From: Aliarcobacter cryaerophilus
GTDB taxonomy: Bacteria; Campylobacterota; Campylobacteria; Campylobacterales; Arcobacteraceae
DNA: 64,000 bases
Direction: 5' to 3'
Assembly (NCBI RefSeq): GCF_014352935.1
Contig: NZ_CP060694.1
Coordinates: forward strand, 310,001 to 374,000
In this document: positions 30,247 through 40,619 of the stretch, in pieces
Layout of the letters: the number at the start of each line of letters is the position of its first letter
Position numbering within the stretch: the stretch's first letter is position 1
Notes under the pieces: model-generated
Databases searched by the model: none
What the model was told of the DNA's origin: nothing
The model's input: only the letters and a program-made list of their open reading frames with translations
Translations under genes and position numbers: made by a program

Positions 30247-31779
30247 GTGATAACTAGATTATATATAAAAAATTGTCTATCTTTTAAAGAAGTAGATTTA
30301 GAGTTTAATAGTGGATTAAATATTTTTACAGGTCCAAGTGGAGCTGGAAAATCAATACTTATGAGAGAGATACTAGCTTCTTTTGGTCTTGAAGATGTAA
30401 AATCTGAAATAGTAGAGGTTAATTTAAATAATTCAAGAATAAAAAATGAAGAGTTTGATATAAATTTTGAAGAAGATATAGTAATAAAGTGTCTTAAAAA
30501 AGAGAAGGCAAGATATTTTTTAAATAGTCAATCTTTATCAAAAAAAACTTTGAGTGAAATATCAAATAATTTGATAAAATATTTAAGTCTTAGAGATACA
30601 AGTGATTTTAAAAGTGAAACTTTGATTGAATTTTTAGATAGATATGCAAACAAAAATTTTCCTGAATTTCAAAATATCAAGATAGATTTTGATAATAAAT
30701 ATAAAGAATTTATAGATATTGAAAAAAGATTATCTAAGATAAAAGATGATGAAAAAAATCTTGAAGATTTAAAAGAGTTTGCAAAATTCGAAATAGCAAA
30801 AATAGAAGAGATTAATCCAAAAGAGAATGAGTATGAAGAGTTAAATAGTATAAAAAAAGCTTTGGCAAAAAAAGAGAAAATTGAAGTTGCTAGTAAAAAA
30901 GCATCAATTATTTTTGAAAATGCAAGAGCAGTTAATGAGTTACTTGAGATTTTAGAAGTGGATTCAAGTTTTTTTGATGAAGCAATAAATGAATTTACAA
31001 ATATTGTAGAAAAAGCAAATGATACACTTAGTGAACTTGAAGATATAAATATAGAAGAGACTTTAAATAGAATAGAGAAAATATCTTCTTTATTAAAAAG
31101 ATTTGGTACCATAAAAGAGTGTTTAGAATATAAAGAGCAGAAACAAAAAGAGCTTGAAAATTACAATAATATTAGTTATGAAAAAGATGAGCTTGAGCAA
31201 AAGTATAATCAGCTAAATGAGATAATATTAAACTTATCATATAAAATATCAAACTATAGAGAAAAAAGTATAGGAATTTTAGAAAAAAGTGTTAACTATT
31301 ATTTAGATTTTTTATATTTAAATAGTGCAAAAATTACTCTAACAAATAAAAAATTAGATTATAGTGGTGTTGATTTTGTAGAGTTTACATTAAATGGGGT
31401 TGCTATATCAACTATTAGCTCAGGAGAATACAATAGGCTAAGACTTGCTCTTTTAAGTTCAATTAGTGAGTTTGATATAGCAGATAATGGAGTACTTTTT
31501 TTAGATGAGATAGATGCAAACTTAAGCGGGAAAGAGAGTGATGCAATATCAAAAGTTCTTATAAAACTAAGTAAAAATTATCAAATTTTTGCAATCTCTC
31601 ATCAAATACAGTTGGCTTCACAGGCAAATCAGCATTTTTTGGTAGAAAAGATAGATGGTAACTCAGTTGTTAAAATTTTAGATAGTACTCAAAGAGCAAA
31701 AGAGCTAGCAAGAATGATAAGTGGAGAAAATGTTACAAATGAGGCTTTAGATTTTGTAAAAAATTTGTTAAAGAGCTAA
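30247..31779 (+). CDS. recN: DNA repair protein RecN
   Basis: 510 aa SMC-like ATPase for double-strand break repair. Walker A GPSGAGKS is near residue 30, a long coiled coil occupies about 150-340, and the signature TISSGEYNRLRLAL with Walker B GVLFLDEIDANLSGKES is at the C-terminal side. Slightly shorter than E. coli RecN (553 aa), as usual in Campylobacterota. Starts at GTG just past nadK. Confidence 0.92.
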   Translation: MITRLYIKNCLSFKEVDLEFNSGLNIFTGPSGAGKSILMREILASFGLEDVKSEIVEVNLNNSRIKNEEFDINFEEDIVIKCLKKEKARYFLNSQSLSKKTLSEISNNLIKYLSLRDTSDFKSETLIEFLDRYANKNFPEFQNIKIDFDNKYKEFIDIEKRLSKIKDDEKNLEDLKEFAKFEIAKIEEINPKENEYEELNSIKKALAKKEKIEVASKKASIIFENARAVNELLEILEVDSSFFDEAINEFTNIVEKANDTLSELEDINIEETLNRIEKISSLLKRFGTIKECLEYKEQKQKELENYNNISYEKDELEQKYNQLNEIILNLSYKISNYREKSIGILEKSVNYYLDFLYLNSAKITLTNKKLDYSGVDFVEFTLNGVAISTISSGEYNRLRLALLSSISEFDIADNGVLFLDEIDANLSGKESDAISKVLIKLSKNYQIFAISHQIQLASQANQHFLVEKIDGNSVVKILDSTQRAKELARMISGENVTNEALDFVKNLLKS

Positions 31780-31806
31780 AAAATATAGATTTTTTTTAAA
31801 TAATGA

Positions 31807-31812
31807 TATAAT
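31807..31812 (+). promoter_or_regulatory. -10 box of the Cache-CZB chemoreceptor gene
   Basis: TTTTTTTTAAATAATGATATAATAATGG lies about 30 bases before the chosen ATG at 31843. Confidence 0.5.
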
Positions 31813-31842
31813 AATGGCATTTAATTGCATTGGAGCTACAAA

Positions 31843-34716
31843 ATGTCAAAAAATATATCAATAAAAGCAAAATTATTAATATTATCAATTGCGACAATTG
31901 TCTTAATATCAATAATTATAGCTATTGACTCGATTTATTCACTTAAATCTTTTTCAAGTGAAACAATAGAGAAGTATAAAGAAGAAGCTTATGCAAAAAA
32001 AGAGGAAGAGCTTAAAAACTATGTTTCTTTAGCTATGAAAACAGTTGAAGCTTATCATCAAAGAACTTCTGTAGAAAAAGTTAAAATTGAGGTTGAGGAA
32101 GAGCTTAAAAAACAGACTATGTTTTTGTTTTCTATTTTAGAAGCAGAGTATGAAAAAAATAAAAATATCCTATCTAAAGATGCTTTACAAGAGAGATTAA
32201 AAGATATTGTAAATGCTACTAGATATAGTAAAACAGGATATTTTTGGATAAATGATTTAGATGCGGTTGTTTTAATTCACCCAATTAATCCTAAGTTAAA
32301 TAATAAAGATATGCATGAATACAAAGATCCAAATGGGAAACAAATATTCAAAGAGTTTGCAGATATTGCAAAAAAAGATAAAGAGGGTTTTATTGATTAT
32401 GTTTGGCCAAAACCAGGTTTTGACCAACCACAACTTAAAGTATCTTTTGTAAAGTTATTTGCTCCATATAACTGGGTTATTGGAACTGGTGAATATGTTG
32501 AAAATGCTACAGCTAAAATTCAAGCAGAAGCTTTAAAAACTATTTCAGAGATGAGATATGCAAATAATGACTATTTTTGGATAAATGATTCTCACCCTAA
32601 AATGATTAACCACCCTACAAATAGTAAATTAAATGGAACAGATTTAAGTAATTATGCTGATCCTTATGGTACAAAACTCTTTGTAGAGATGGCAAGAGTT
32701 ACAAATGAGAAAAAAGAGGGTGGACTTGTAAAATATTATTGGGATAAACCAAATAAGAAAAATGATCCTAAAGAGAAGTTCTCTTATGTACAAAAATTTG
32801 AGCCTTGGGATTGGATAATAGGAACAGGTGCTTATGTTGATGATATTGAAGCAGAAGTTGCCTTGATGCAAGAGAATACAAATTCAAAAATAGAGACAAT
32901 AATAGCAAGTATTGCTCTATTTTCTTTTATTTCAGTAATTATAGCAATTTTAATTTATAACTATTTTGTAAATAAAGCTATCATAAGACCACTTGATGAA
33001 CTTGATATTGCTATAAAAGATATAGCAAGTGGAAATGAGCAAGCAGATAGAATAAATAAAAAATCAGATGATGAGATAGGAAAAATTGTTGATAGCTTTA
33101 ATGAATATATTTTTAAACTTAGAAAAGGTTATATTGAAGATGGTCAAGTTATAGAAAACGTAGATGAAGTAATAGATAAAATCTCACAAGGGTTTTATGT
33201 TTATAAGATTGAAAAAACATCTTCAAGTCCACAAATCCAAAGATTAAGAGATTCAATTAATCATATGATTGAAAGAACAAATGAAAATTTGGTAAGTTTA
33301 AATAATACTTTAATAGAGTATGGGAATTCAAATTTTCAAGGGGTTGATTCAAAAATTGATACAACAAAAGTAAATGGTGTGATGTCATCTTTAGCTACTA
33401 GTACTCAATTAATAGGACATACAGTTTCAGAGTTTTTATCAATGATAGTAGCAACTGGTACAAAGCTAAATAATGATACAGCAGTTTTATCTAAATCTGC
33501 TAAAGAGTTATCATCTTCAGCAAATGAGCAAGCAGCTTCATTGGAGCAAACAGCAGCAGCAGTTGAGCAAATAACTGGGATTATAAAACAAAGTGTTCAA
33601 AAAACGTCTCAAATGTCAGTTTTAGCTTTAGAGCTACAAAAATCTTCAAAAGAGGGTGAAACGCTAGCAAGTAAAACAAATCAGGCAATGGATGAGATAA
33701 ATAAAGAGGTTAGCTCTATTAATGAAGCTATTGAAGTAATTGACCAAATAGCATTCCAAACAAACATTCTATCTTTAAATGCTGCTGTTGAAGCAGCAAC
33801 AGCTGGAGAAGCAGGAAAAGGATTTGCAGTTGTTGCACAAGAGGTTCGAAATCTTGCAAGTAGAAGTGCAGAGGCTGCAAAAGAGATAAAAAATATTGTT
33901 GAAATTGCAACTTCAAAAGCAAATGAAGGGAAAAGTATAGCAAATAGTATGAAAGATGGCTATACTGATTTAAATAAAAAGATAAATGAGACAATCACTT
34001 TAATTGAAGATGTTTCAAAAGGAAGTAAAGAGGAAGAAGTTGGAATTTTACAAATAAATGACACAATAAATGTCTTAGATAGTGTAACACAAGTAAATGC
34101 TAACTCTTCTCGAATAATCAGTAATCTTGCAACAGAAGCTTCAAGTTTATCAAATAATCTTTTAAAAATTGCAGATCGTGCTAAATTTAAACAAGTTGAA
34201 CCAAAAATTATAGAAGATATAGATTTGGTATTTAAAGTTTCAAAACTTAAAAATGATCATATTAAATTTAAGCTTGTAAACTTTGATAAAATAGGACAGA
34301 GTAAAACTCCTTGGAGTGTTACAAAGCCAACTGATTGCGATTTAGGAAAATGGATTGCTGAGCAAGAGCAAAAAGGTATGAGTTTTACAAAAAATCAAAG
34401 CTGGAAAAATCTAAAAGAGCATCATGAAGTAGTTCATAATAGTGTACAAAACTATATAAATGAAGATTGTAAAGATGAACCAAATAGAGATTTATTAAAA
34501 AAACTATCAGAGCAGTTAGATATTTCAACTATTGAAGTATTTAAATCTTTAGATCAAGTAAAGATTGATAATATAAAAGCAGTGAGTGAAACAAATATTA
34601 ATGAAGTAGAAACCTTACAAAATAAAAATCAACTTCAAGCTAAAGAGAATATAGAAATTACAAACAAAAAAGAGTTTAAATCATCTTCAAAAGATGATGA
34701 GTGGGAGAGCTTCTAA
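31843..34716 (+). CDS. Methyl-accepting chemotaxis protein with tandem Cache and CZB domains
   Basis: 957 aa from the ATG at 31843, chosen for GGAG 7 bases upstream. Layout: TM1 (about 8-30), two successive Cache_2-like periplasmic domains (each with GYFWIND/DYFWIND, a HPxNxKLN motif and an ending [20 protein letters not shown]), TM2 (about 350-373), HAMP, and a signalling hairpin with [22 protein letters not shown]-terminal CZB zinc domain carries DHIKF, CDLGKW and HEVVH, the ligand pattern. The protein ends DEWESF, resembling the xWxxF tether bound by CheR/CheB. Ligand unknown; CZB domains of relatives sense zinc or hypochlorite. Confidence 0.92.
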   Translation: MSKNISIKAKLLILSIATIVLISIIIAIDSIYSLKSFSSETIEKYKEEAYAKKEEELKNYVSLAMKTVEAYHQRTSVEKVKIEVEEELKKQTMFLFSILEAEYEKNKNILSKDALQERLKDIVNATRYSKTGYFWINDLDAVVLIHPINPKLNNKDMHEYKDPNGKQIFKEFADIAKKDKEGFIDYVWPKPGFDQPQLKVSFVKLFAPYNWVIGTGEYVENATAKIQAEALKTISEMRYANNDYFWINDSHPKMINHPTNSKLNGTDLSNYADPYGTKLFVEMARVTNEKKEGGLVKYYWDKPNKKNDPKEKFSYVQKFEPWDWIIGTGAYVDDIEAEVALMQENTNSKIETIIASIALFSFISVIIAILIYNYFVNKAIIRPLDELDIAIKDIASGNEQADRINKKSDDEIGKIVDSFNEYIFKLRKGYIEDGQVIENVDEVIDKISQGFYVYKIEKTSSSPQIQRLRDSINHMIERTNENLVSLNNTLIEYGNSNFQGVDSKIDTTKVNGVMSSLATSTQLIGHTVSEFLSMIVATGTKLNNDTAVLSKSAKELSSSANEQAASLEQTAAAVEQITGIIKQSVQKTSQMSVLALELQKSSKEGETLASKTNQAMDEINKEVSSINEAIEVIDQIAFQTNILSLNAAVEAATAGEAGKGFAVVAQEVRNLASRSAEAAKEIKNIVEIATSKANEGKSIANSMKDGYTDLNKKINETITLIEDVSKGSKEEEVGILQINDTINVLDSVTQVNANSSRIISNLATEASSLSNNLLKIADRAKFKQVEPKIIEDIDLVFKVSKLKNDHIKFKLVNFDKIGQSKTPWSVTKPTDCDLGKWIAEQEQKGMSFTKNQSWKNLKEHHEVVHNSVQNYINEDCKDEPNRDLLKKLSEQLDISTIEVFKSLDQVKIDNIKAVSETNINEVETLQNKNQLQAKENIEITNKKEFKSSSKDDEWESF

Positions 34717-34760
34717 AGCTCTTTGCTTGTCGCAAAACTTAAGATTTATCAAAAAAAAGA

Positions 34761-34766
34761 TACAAT
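34761..34766 (+). promoter_or_regulatory. -10 box of the U32-family gene
   Basis: AAAAAAAAGATACAATCCCC lies about 50 bases upstream of the ATG. Confidence 0.4.
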
Positions 34767-34814
34767 CCCCTAAAAATTTAAATATTTTATTATATAAAAA
34801 ATCAAAGGAATTTT

Positions 34815-36104
34815 ATGAGTAAGCAAAAAGTTGAGTTGCTCTCACCCGCTGGAAATTTAGAAAAATTAAAAATTGCAATAAATTATGGTGCTGATGCTGT
34901 TTATGGTGGAGTTAGTCATTTTAGTTTAAGAATTAGAGCTAGTAAAGAGTTTACATTTGAGACATTTAAAGAGGGAATTGATTATGCTCATGAGCGAGGA
35001 AAAAAAGTTTATGCAACAATAAATGGTTTTCCTTTTAATGCTCAAATTGAGTTATTAAAAAAACATATAGCTTCTATGGCTGCATTAAAACCAGATGGTT
35101 TTATAGTTGCAGCTCCTGGAGTTGTAAGACTTTGTAGAGAGATTGCCCCAGAGATTGATATACATCTTTCGACTCAAGCAAATGTTTTAAACTATCTTGA
35201 TGCACAAGTTTTTTGGGATATGGGAGTTAAAAGAATTGTTGTAGCAAGAGAGATATCTTTAAAAGATGTAATAGAGATAAAAAAACATCTTCCAGATATG
35301 GAGATAGAGATATTTGTTCATGGTTCTATGTGTTTTGCATATAGTGGAAGATGTCTAATTAGTGCTGTTCAAATGGGAAGAGTTCCAAATCGTGGAAGTT
35401 GTGCAAATGATTGTAGATTTGAATATACACTTTATGCTGGAAATGATGAGCATGGAAGCTTGTTTAGACTTGAAGAAGAACCAGGTGTTGGAACATATAT
35501 TTTTAACTCAAAAGATATGAACTTAGCTTCACATATTAAAGAGATACTTGATAGTGGAGCAGTTGATAGTTTGAAAATTGAAGGAAGAACAAAATCTCCA
35601 TACTATGCAGCAGTAACTGCAAAAGCTTATAGAGAAGCTATTGATGACTATTATGAAAATAAATTTGATGCTTCAAAATATCAAAAAGAGTTGCATACAA
35701 CTAAAAATAGAGGCTTTACAGATGCTTATTTAATTCATAAGCCATTTGAAAAACTAGATTCTCAAAATCACGATTATGCTTTAAGTAAAGGCTCATTTGA
35801 AGTAACAGGTTTAGTATCTGAAGATGAAGAGCATTTTTATTGCAAGTATAAAGTTTATCCAAATGAAGATATTGAAATTTTCACTCCACATAACACAGTT
35901 TTACATGAGTGTGACAATGAGATTGGAAGAGTTTTTAAAAAAGAGAATGGACTATATTATATAAATTTTAAAAAGATTTTAACACAAGATAATAAAGAGC
36001 TTGAAAGTGTTCATAGTGGAAATGTAAATAAAATAAAACTTCCATGTAAATTACCTTATTTAACAATGTTTAGAGTAGAAAATATTAGTGAAAATATAGA
36101 ATAA
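34815..36104 (+). CDS. U32 family protein, YegQ/TrhP-like
   Basis: 429 aa. The N-terminal barrel (LLSPAGNLEKLKIAINYGAD, GFIVAAPGVVRL) and the signature EIFVHGSMCFAYSGRC followed by RGSCANDCRFEY define the U32 family; the Cys residues probably hold an Fe-S cluster. YegQ/TrhP-type members make 5-hydroxyuridine at tRNA position 34 from prephenate rather than acting as proteases. That role is inferred from family. A GT9-like gene follows after one base. Confidence 0.85.
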   Translation: MSKQKVELLSPAGNLEKLKIAINYGADAVYGGVSHFSLRIRASKEFTFETFKEGIDYAHERGKKVYATINGFPFNAQIELLKKHIASMAALKPDGFIVAAPGVVRLCREIAPEIDIHLSTQANVLNYLDAQVFWDMGVKRIVVAREISLKDVIEIKKHLPDMEIEIFVHGSMCFAYSGRCLISAVQMGRVPNRGSCANDCRFEYTLYAGNDEHGSLFRLEEEPGVGTYIFNSKDMNLASHIKEILDSGAVDSLKIEGRTKSPYYAAVTAKAYREAIDDYYENKFDASKYQKELHTTKNRGFTDAYLIHKPFEKLDSQNHDYALSKGSFEVTGLVSEDEEHFYCKYKVYPNEDIEIFTPHNTVLHECDNEIGRVFKKENGLYYINFKKILTQDNKELESVHSGNVNKIKLPCKLPYLTMFRVENISENIE

Positions 36105-36105
36105 A

Positions 36106-37362
36106 ATGATTTTTTTTAGAGCGACAAATAGTATTAATATTAAAATAACTGATGGAACAATTTTAAAGTACAATAGGTTTAAAGCTCCTATTGGAATAGA
36201 AAATGAGACAATATATCTTACAACTTATGATGATTTTAATGATTTAAAAGATATTTTTGCAAAAGTTGATAAAAGCAAATATAATGCAAAAATTATAAAT
36301 GAGCAAAGTGTTTTAAAAAATCCATCTTTTCCTACTCAATTGGGTGTAATTATAGAAAATGAAAGTATAGAGAGATTAGAGCTTAAAGATTTAAGATTTC
36401 TAGAATTAAAAGAGCAAAATTTTTTAAATCAACTAAAAAGTTTCCATAAAAGTAGTATAAAAGTTGCTATTATTGGAAGCTTGGGAAGTAGTATTAGCCA
36501 GATGATAAGTGGAATGGCTGCACTTAGAATTTTTTATAATAAATTAAAAGAGATATATAAAGTTGTAAAACTTGATGTATATATAAAAGCTTCAAATAAT
36601 AGTTATTACAACAGAGATAAAAGTATATATTTAACTCAAGATTATATAAATGATATTTTACCATTGGCAATAAATAGCAAAGCTATTTGTGAATATGACT
36701 ATTTTGTTGATAATAGCATTGATATTACAAAAATTTTAGATATAAATCCAGTTGATGCTTGGCTTTTTAAATTTGGAATAGATTATAAAAAAATATCAGA
36801 TTTAGAAAAATTTTCACAACTAAAAACAGACCATTTTGAACTAACAAAAGGATTAAAACAAAAGATACAAGAGAGTAAACAAAGAGGAAAACTTCTACTT
36901 TTTCATCCTTATAGTGCAAATATAAATAAATCTATTCCTCAAAATTTTGCTATTGAGATTTTAAAAAATTTGATAGAGAAACTAGATGATTATACAATTG
37001 TTTCAACTCTTTTAATTGATAGTAAAATAAAAGCTGATAATTTTTTAGATTTATCATTATATTCAAAAACTATTGAAGATTTTATATATATAGTTGCATC
37101 TTGTGATAAGCTAATTACAGCTTATACATCAGCACTTCATATAGCAGATTGTTTTATGATACCAACGGTTTGTATAGCAACTTTTAAAGAGTATGAAGAG
37201 CAACTAAAATATTACAAATATACAAAAACAATTTTTGTAAAAGATAGCTCAAAAAATCTATCAAAATTTATATATGAGAATGATAGTTTGACTATAAACA
37301 AATTTGAAGAGTGGAAAAAACTCAAGATAGAAGATATTGTAAAAGTCTTAGAAAGTTTTTGA
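36106..37362 (+). CDS. GT9 (heptosyltransferase)-like protein
   Basis: 418 aa, not firmly recognised. The C-terminal third resembles a GT-B glycosyltransferase of family 9: LLLFHPYSANINKSIP, then DFIYIVASCDKLITAYTSAL and HIADCFMIPTVCIATF match the nucleotide-sugar-binding half of ADP-heptose transferases. The N-terminal ~110 residues have no obvious counterpart. No signal peptide. It may transfer a sugar to lipooligosaccharide, or be a degenerate family member. It follows the U32 gene after one base. Confidence 0.5.
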   Translation: MIFFRATNSINIKITDGTILKYNRFKAPIGIENETIYLTTYDDFNDLKDIFAKVDKSKYNAKIINEQSVLKNPSFPTQLGVIIENESIERLELKDLRFLELKEQNFLNQLKSFHKSSIKVAIIGSLGSSISQMISGMAALRIFYNKLKEIYKVVKLDVYIKASNNSYYNRDKSIYLTQDYINDILPLAINSKAICEYDYFVDNSIDITKILDINPVDAWLFKFGIDYKKISDLEKFSQLKTDHFELTKGLKQKIQESKQRGKLLLFHPYSANINKSIPQNFAIEILKNLIEKLDDYTIVSTLLIDSKIKADNFLDLSLYSKTIEDFIYIVASCDKLITAYTSALHIADCFMIPTVCIATFKEYEEQLKYYKYTKTIFVKDSSKNLSKFIYENDSLTINKFEEWKKLKIEDIVKVLESF

Positions 37363-37368
37363 TATAAT
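37363..37368 (+). promoter_or_regulatory. -10 box of purE
   Basis: AAAGTTTTTGATATAATAATAG starts on the stop codon of the preceding gene and lies about 33 bases before the purE ATG. Confidence 0.45.
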
Positions 37369-37400
37369 AATAGTTCAAAATTAAATAAATAGGAACAAAA

Positions 37401-37895
37401 ATGAAATTTGTATCAATAATTATGGGTAGTAAGTCAGATTATGAAATTATGAAAAACTGTGCAGATACTTTTGAGCAATTCAAAGTAAAGTATGAGATAA
37501 TTATATCTTCTGCTCATAGAAGTCCAGAAAGAACAAAAGAGTATGTAAAAGAGGCTGAAGAGAAAGGTGCTATTGCATTTATTGCAGCAGCTGGAATGGC
37601 GGCTCATTTGGCTGGTGCATTAGCAGCAACTACAACAAAACCTATTATTGGGGTTCCTATGAAAGGTGGCGCTATGGATGGTATGGATGCTATGCTTTCA
37701 ACTGTTCAAATGCCAGCAGGTATGCCTGTTGCAACTGTTGCTTTAGGAAAAGCAGGTGCAATTAATGCTGCTTATTTAGCAATGCAAATTTTAGCAATTA
37801 GCGATAAAGATTTAGCAATAAAATTAAAAGAAGATAGAATTGTAAAAGCAAAAGCTGTTGAGAGTGATTCTAAAGATATTGAAGTTATTTTATAA
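37401..37895 (+). CDS. purE: N5-carboxyaminoimidazole ribonucleotide mutase
   Basis: 164 aa. It converts N5-CAIR to CAIR in purine synthesis. IMGSKSDYEIM (about 7-17), SAHRSPERT (about 42-50) with the catalytic His, and the AGMAAHLAGALAA helix show a class I PurE. No purK is adjacent. A glutaredoxin gene begins on the base after its stop. Confidence 0.95.
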   Translation: MKFVSIIMGSKSDYEIMKNCADTFEQFKVKYEIIISSAHRSPERTKEYVKEAEEKGAIAFIAAAGMAAHLAGALAATTTKPIIGVPMKGGAMDGMDAMLSTVQMPAGMPVATVALGKAGAINAAYLAMQILAISDKDLAIKLKEDRIVKAKAVESDSKDIEVIL

Positions 37896-38126
37896 TTGAA
37901 GCCTATTGCACTGTTTATTTTACCAAACTGTAAATGGTGCAAAGAGGCTATTATCTACTTAAAAAGTCGAAAACTGAAATTTAATCAAATAGACTTAACA
38001 AAAAATAAAAAAGCCTTATATGATTGTCAAAAAAGATGTCAAGGTGCTCCAGTTTTTTTAGTTGGAGATGTTTGGATATGTGGTTTTGACAAAGAGAAAT
38101 TAAATAAAGAGTTAGGAATAAAATAA
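37896..38126 (+). CDS. Glutaredoxin-like thiol protein
   Basis: 76 aa starting at TTG directly behind the purE stop. [14 protein letters not shown] gives the CxxC active site (Cys12 and Cys15) and [20 protein letters not shown] matches the cis-Pro and C-terminal helix of glutaredoxins. It probably reduces disulfides in the cytoplasm. It is coupled to purE upstream, with glyQ beginning 2 bases downstream. Confidence 0.75.
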   Translation: MKPIALFILPNCKWCKEAIIYLKSRKLKFNQIDLTKNKKALYDCQKRCQGAPVFLVGDVWICGFDKEKLNKELGIK

Positions 38127-38127
38127 G

Positions 38128-39009
38128 ATGCTTACTTTTTCACAAATGTTATTAAAGCTTCAAGAGTTCTGGGCAAAAGAGGGGTGTAATATTGTACAAC
38201 CGTATGATATACCAGCAGGAGCAGGAACATTTCATCCAGCAACTTTGCTTAGAAGTCTTGATTCAACTCCTTGGAGTGTTGCTTATGTTGCACCATCAAG
38301 AAGACCAACAGATGGAAGATATGGTGAAAATCCAAATAGATTAGGTGCATACTATCAATTTCAAGTATTAATAAAACCAAGCTTAGAAAATATTCAAGAT
38401 TTATATTTAAAATCTTTAGAGTATTTAGGACTTGATTTAAGCAGGCACGATATTAGATTTGTAGAAGATAACTGGGAATCACCAACTCTAGGAGCATGGG
38501 GACTTGGATGGGAAGTTTGGCTTGATGGTATGGAAGTTACTCAATTTACATATTTTCAACAAGTTGGAGGACTTCCTTGTGATCCAGTTGCTGTTGAGAT
38601 TACTTATGGAACAGAGAGACTTGCTATGTATCTTCAAGGAGTTGATTCTGTTTTTGATATTGTTTGGAATGAAAATAAGCATGGAATTACAACTTATGCA
38701 GATGTTCATAAAGAGGGAGAGTATCAATTTTCAAAATATAATTTTGAAGTAGCAAATACAACAAAACTATTTAGAGATTTTGAAGAGGCATTTAATGAGT
38801 GCAAATCTTGTTTAGAAGCACAACTTCCTCTTCCAGCCTATGATCAATGTATGATAGCAAGTCACGCTTTTAATACTTTAGATGCAAGAAAAGCAATAAG
38901 TGTTACAGAGAGACAAAACTATATTTTAAAGGTGAGAGAACTTGCACAAGCTTGTGCTGTTATGTATAAAGAGCAGGAAAAAATGCGTCAAGAAAGAGTT
39001 AGGGGCTAA
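38128..39009 (+). CDS. glyQ: Glycyl-tRNA synthetase alpha subunit
   Basis: 293 aa, catalytic chain of the bacterial alpha2-beta2 glycyl-tRNA synthetase. [39 protein letters not shown] and [20 protein letters not shown] are characteristic. The beta subunit gene (glyS) is not adjacent. Confidence 0.96.
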   Translation: MLTFSQMLLKLQEFWAKEGCNIVQPYDIPAGAGTFHPATLLRSLDSTPWSVAYVAPSRRPTDGRYGENPNRLGAYYQFQVLIKPSLENIQDLYLKSLEYLGLDLSRHDIRFVEDNWESPTLGAWGLGWEVWLDGMEVTQFTYFQQVGGLPCDPVAVEITYGTERLAMYLQGVDSVFDIVWNENKHGITTYADVHKEGEYQFSKYNFEVANTTKLFRDFEEAFNECKSCLEAQLPLPAYDQCMIASHAFNTLDARKAISVTERQNYILKVRELAQACAVMYKEQEKMRQERVRG

Positions 39010-39026
39010 CTCTTTTAGCATTTTTT

Positions 39027-39063
39027 GCCTTTTGTAGAAAGTTAAGAACTTTCACAAAAAGGC
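39027..39063. other. Strong hairpin downstream of glyQ
   Basis: GCCTTTTGTAGAAAGTT pairs with AACTTTCACAAAAAGGC around a 3-base loop with one unpaired base. On the plus strand it is not followed by T residues; on the minus strand it would be. It is followed by an unusually G-rich stretch (39061-39120) with a possible CAATC...GATTG hairpin. Confidence 0.5.
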
Positions 39064-39144
39064 TGGTGCGAACTAACGAAGTGTATCAATCGTAGCGAAT
39101 GAAATGAGCTAGATTGTTGTGAGATGAACAATAGGAGTAATGTA

Positions 39145-39879
39145 TTGAAAATAAAAGATATTTATGAATTTTTAAACTCAATCTCTCCTTTTGAATTGCA
39201 AGAAAAATGGGATAACTCAGGACTTCTTGTTGGAAATATGAGTGATAGTTTTGAAAGTTTATATCTAAGTATGGATTTAGATTTAGATTTGGTAAAAAAT
39301 TTAAAGCCAAACTCTTTAGTTATAACTCATCATCCACTGATTTTTAGTGGATTAAAAAGAGTTAATTACGATACTTATAGCACTAAAATTTTAAAAGAGC
39401 TAATAAAAAAAGATATTGCACTAATTTCTATGCATACAAATATTGACAAAACGCATTTAAACAGATTTGTAGTTGAGAAAATATTAAATTTCAAAATTGA
39501 AAATCAAAATGAGTTTATTGCAAATGTAAAAATAGATATGAGTTTTACAGATCTTTTAAAACATTTAAGCAAAAAGTTAAATTTAAAAAATATAAAATTT
39601 GTAAAAACAAAAGATTATATTAAAACATTAGCTATTTGTACAGGTTCGGCTATGAGTTTGATAGATGAAGTACAAGCAGATTGTTTTATAACAGGTGATA
39701 TAAAATACCATGATGCAATGGAAGCAAAAGCTAGAGGATTGTCTTTAATTGACATAAGACACTATGAGAGTGAAAATCATTTTAATATACTTTTGGAAGA
39801 GCTTCTAGAAGAATATTTGAAAAAAAATAAATTAAAAGCTATAATAACAGCTTCAAAAAATCCATTTGAGTTTTTTTAA
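39145..39879 (+). CDS. Nif3-like dinuclear metal-centre protein
   Basis: 244 aa from TTG at 39145, chosen because AGGAG lies at 39131-39135; an in-frame ATG at 39124 would place that site inside the gene. The Nif3/DUF34 family has a dinuclear metal site: VITHHPLIFSG and MHTNIDKTH near the N-terminal half and DIRHYESEN near the C-terminus supply the His/Asp/Glu ligands. Its biochemical role is unsettled; GTP cyclohydrolase-like activity has been proposed for some members. It is followed by the HP0958-like gene. Confidence 0.85.
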   Translation: MKIKDIYEFLNSISPFELQEKWDNSGLLVGNMSDSFESLYLSMDLDLDLVKNLKPNSLVITHHPLIFSGLKRVNYDTYSTKILKELIKKDIALISMHTNIDKTHLNRFVVEKILNFKIENQNEFIANVKIDMSFTDLLKHLSKKLNLKNIKFVKTKDYIKTLAICTGSAMSLIDEVQADCFITGDIKYHDAMEAKARGLSLIDIRHYESENHFNILLEELLEEYLKKNKLKAIITASKNPFEFF

Positions 39880-39889
39880 GGAGAAAACA

Positions 39890-40618
39890 TTGAATAAATA
39901 TTTACAAGATTTAATTGCTTTGTCAAAGTTTGATACAAGTATTAGTCAATTTGACCCAAAAATTGAAAATCAAAAAGCAAAACTAGCTGTTTTTGTAGAA
40001 ACAGCAGAGGCACTAAAAGTTTCTATAAATAGTGTTTATTTAGAGATTGATGAATTAAAATCTAAAAGAACAAAAAATAATATTCATTTAGCGGAATTAA
40101 AAACAAAATTAGATCAAATCGCTAAAAAGAATAAAGAAGTAACAAATGAAAAAGAGTTAAAAGCTCTTCAATTAGAAGAAGAGATTGCAAAAGAGCAAGT
40201 AAGTTTTGCAAATGAAGAGATAGAAAGATTTGATAAATTAACAGTTGCAAAAGAAGAGAAACTAAAAGAACTCCAAGAAAAACTAAAAACGGAAGAAGAA
40301 GATATTAAAGAGATTAAAATAGCTGTTGATAATGAGATTGAAGCAATTAATAAAGAAAGAAATCTGATTTATGATAAAAGAAATGAGCTTTTAGATCAAT
40401 TCGATAAAAAAATATTAACTTTCTATGAAAAAATTAAAAGATGGGCAAAAGACACAGCAGTAGTTCCTGTAAAACAACAAGCTTGTTATGGTTGCTTTAT
40501 TAAAATAAATGATAAAACTTATGCTGAAGTTTTAAAAGGTGAAGAGATTGTAAATTGTCTTCATTGTGGAAGAATTCTTTATAAAGGTGAAGAAGAAACA
40601 GCTGTAACAGAGGCTTAA
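39890..40618 (+). CDS. HP0958-like coiled-coil zinc-ribbon protein
   Basis: 242 aa from TTG at 39890, chosen for AAGGAG at 39878-39883; a longer frame from 39866 would include that site. Residues ~10-175 are a long coiled coil. The C-terminus is a C4 zinc ribbon (CYGC and CLHC). This is the layout of Helicobacter HP0958, which stabilises RpoN and binds flagellin mRNA. Whether it does so here is unknown. It lies between the Nif3-like and waaA genes. Confidence 0.75.
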   Translation: MNKYLQDLIALSKFDTSISQFDPKIENQKAKLAVFVETAEALKVSINSVYLEIDELKSKRTKNNIHLAELKTKLDQIAKKNKEVTNEKELKALQLEEEIAKEQVSFANEEIERFDKLTVAKEEKLKELQEKLKTEEEDIKEIKIAVDNEIEAINKERNLIYDKRNELLDQFDKKILTFYEKIKRWAKDTAVVPVKQQACYGCFIKINDKTYAEVLKGEEIVNCLHCGRILYKGEEETAVTEA

Positions 40619-40619
40619 T

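Noticed and set aside
31825-31842. TTG start six codons upstream for the large chemoreceptor
   Set aside because: It would place the GGAG site inside the gene; the ATG at 31843 has correct spacing.
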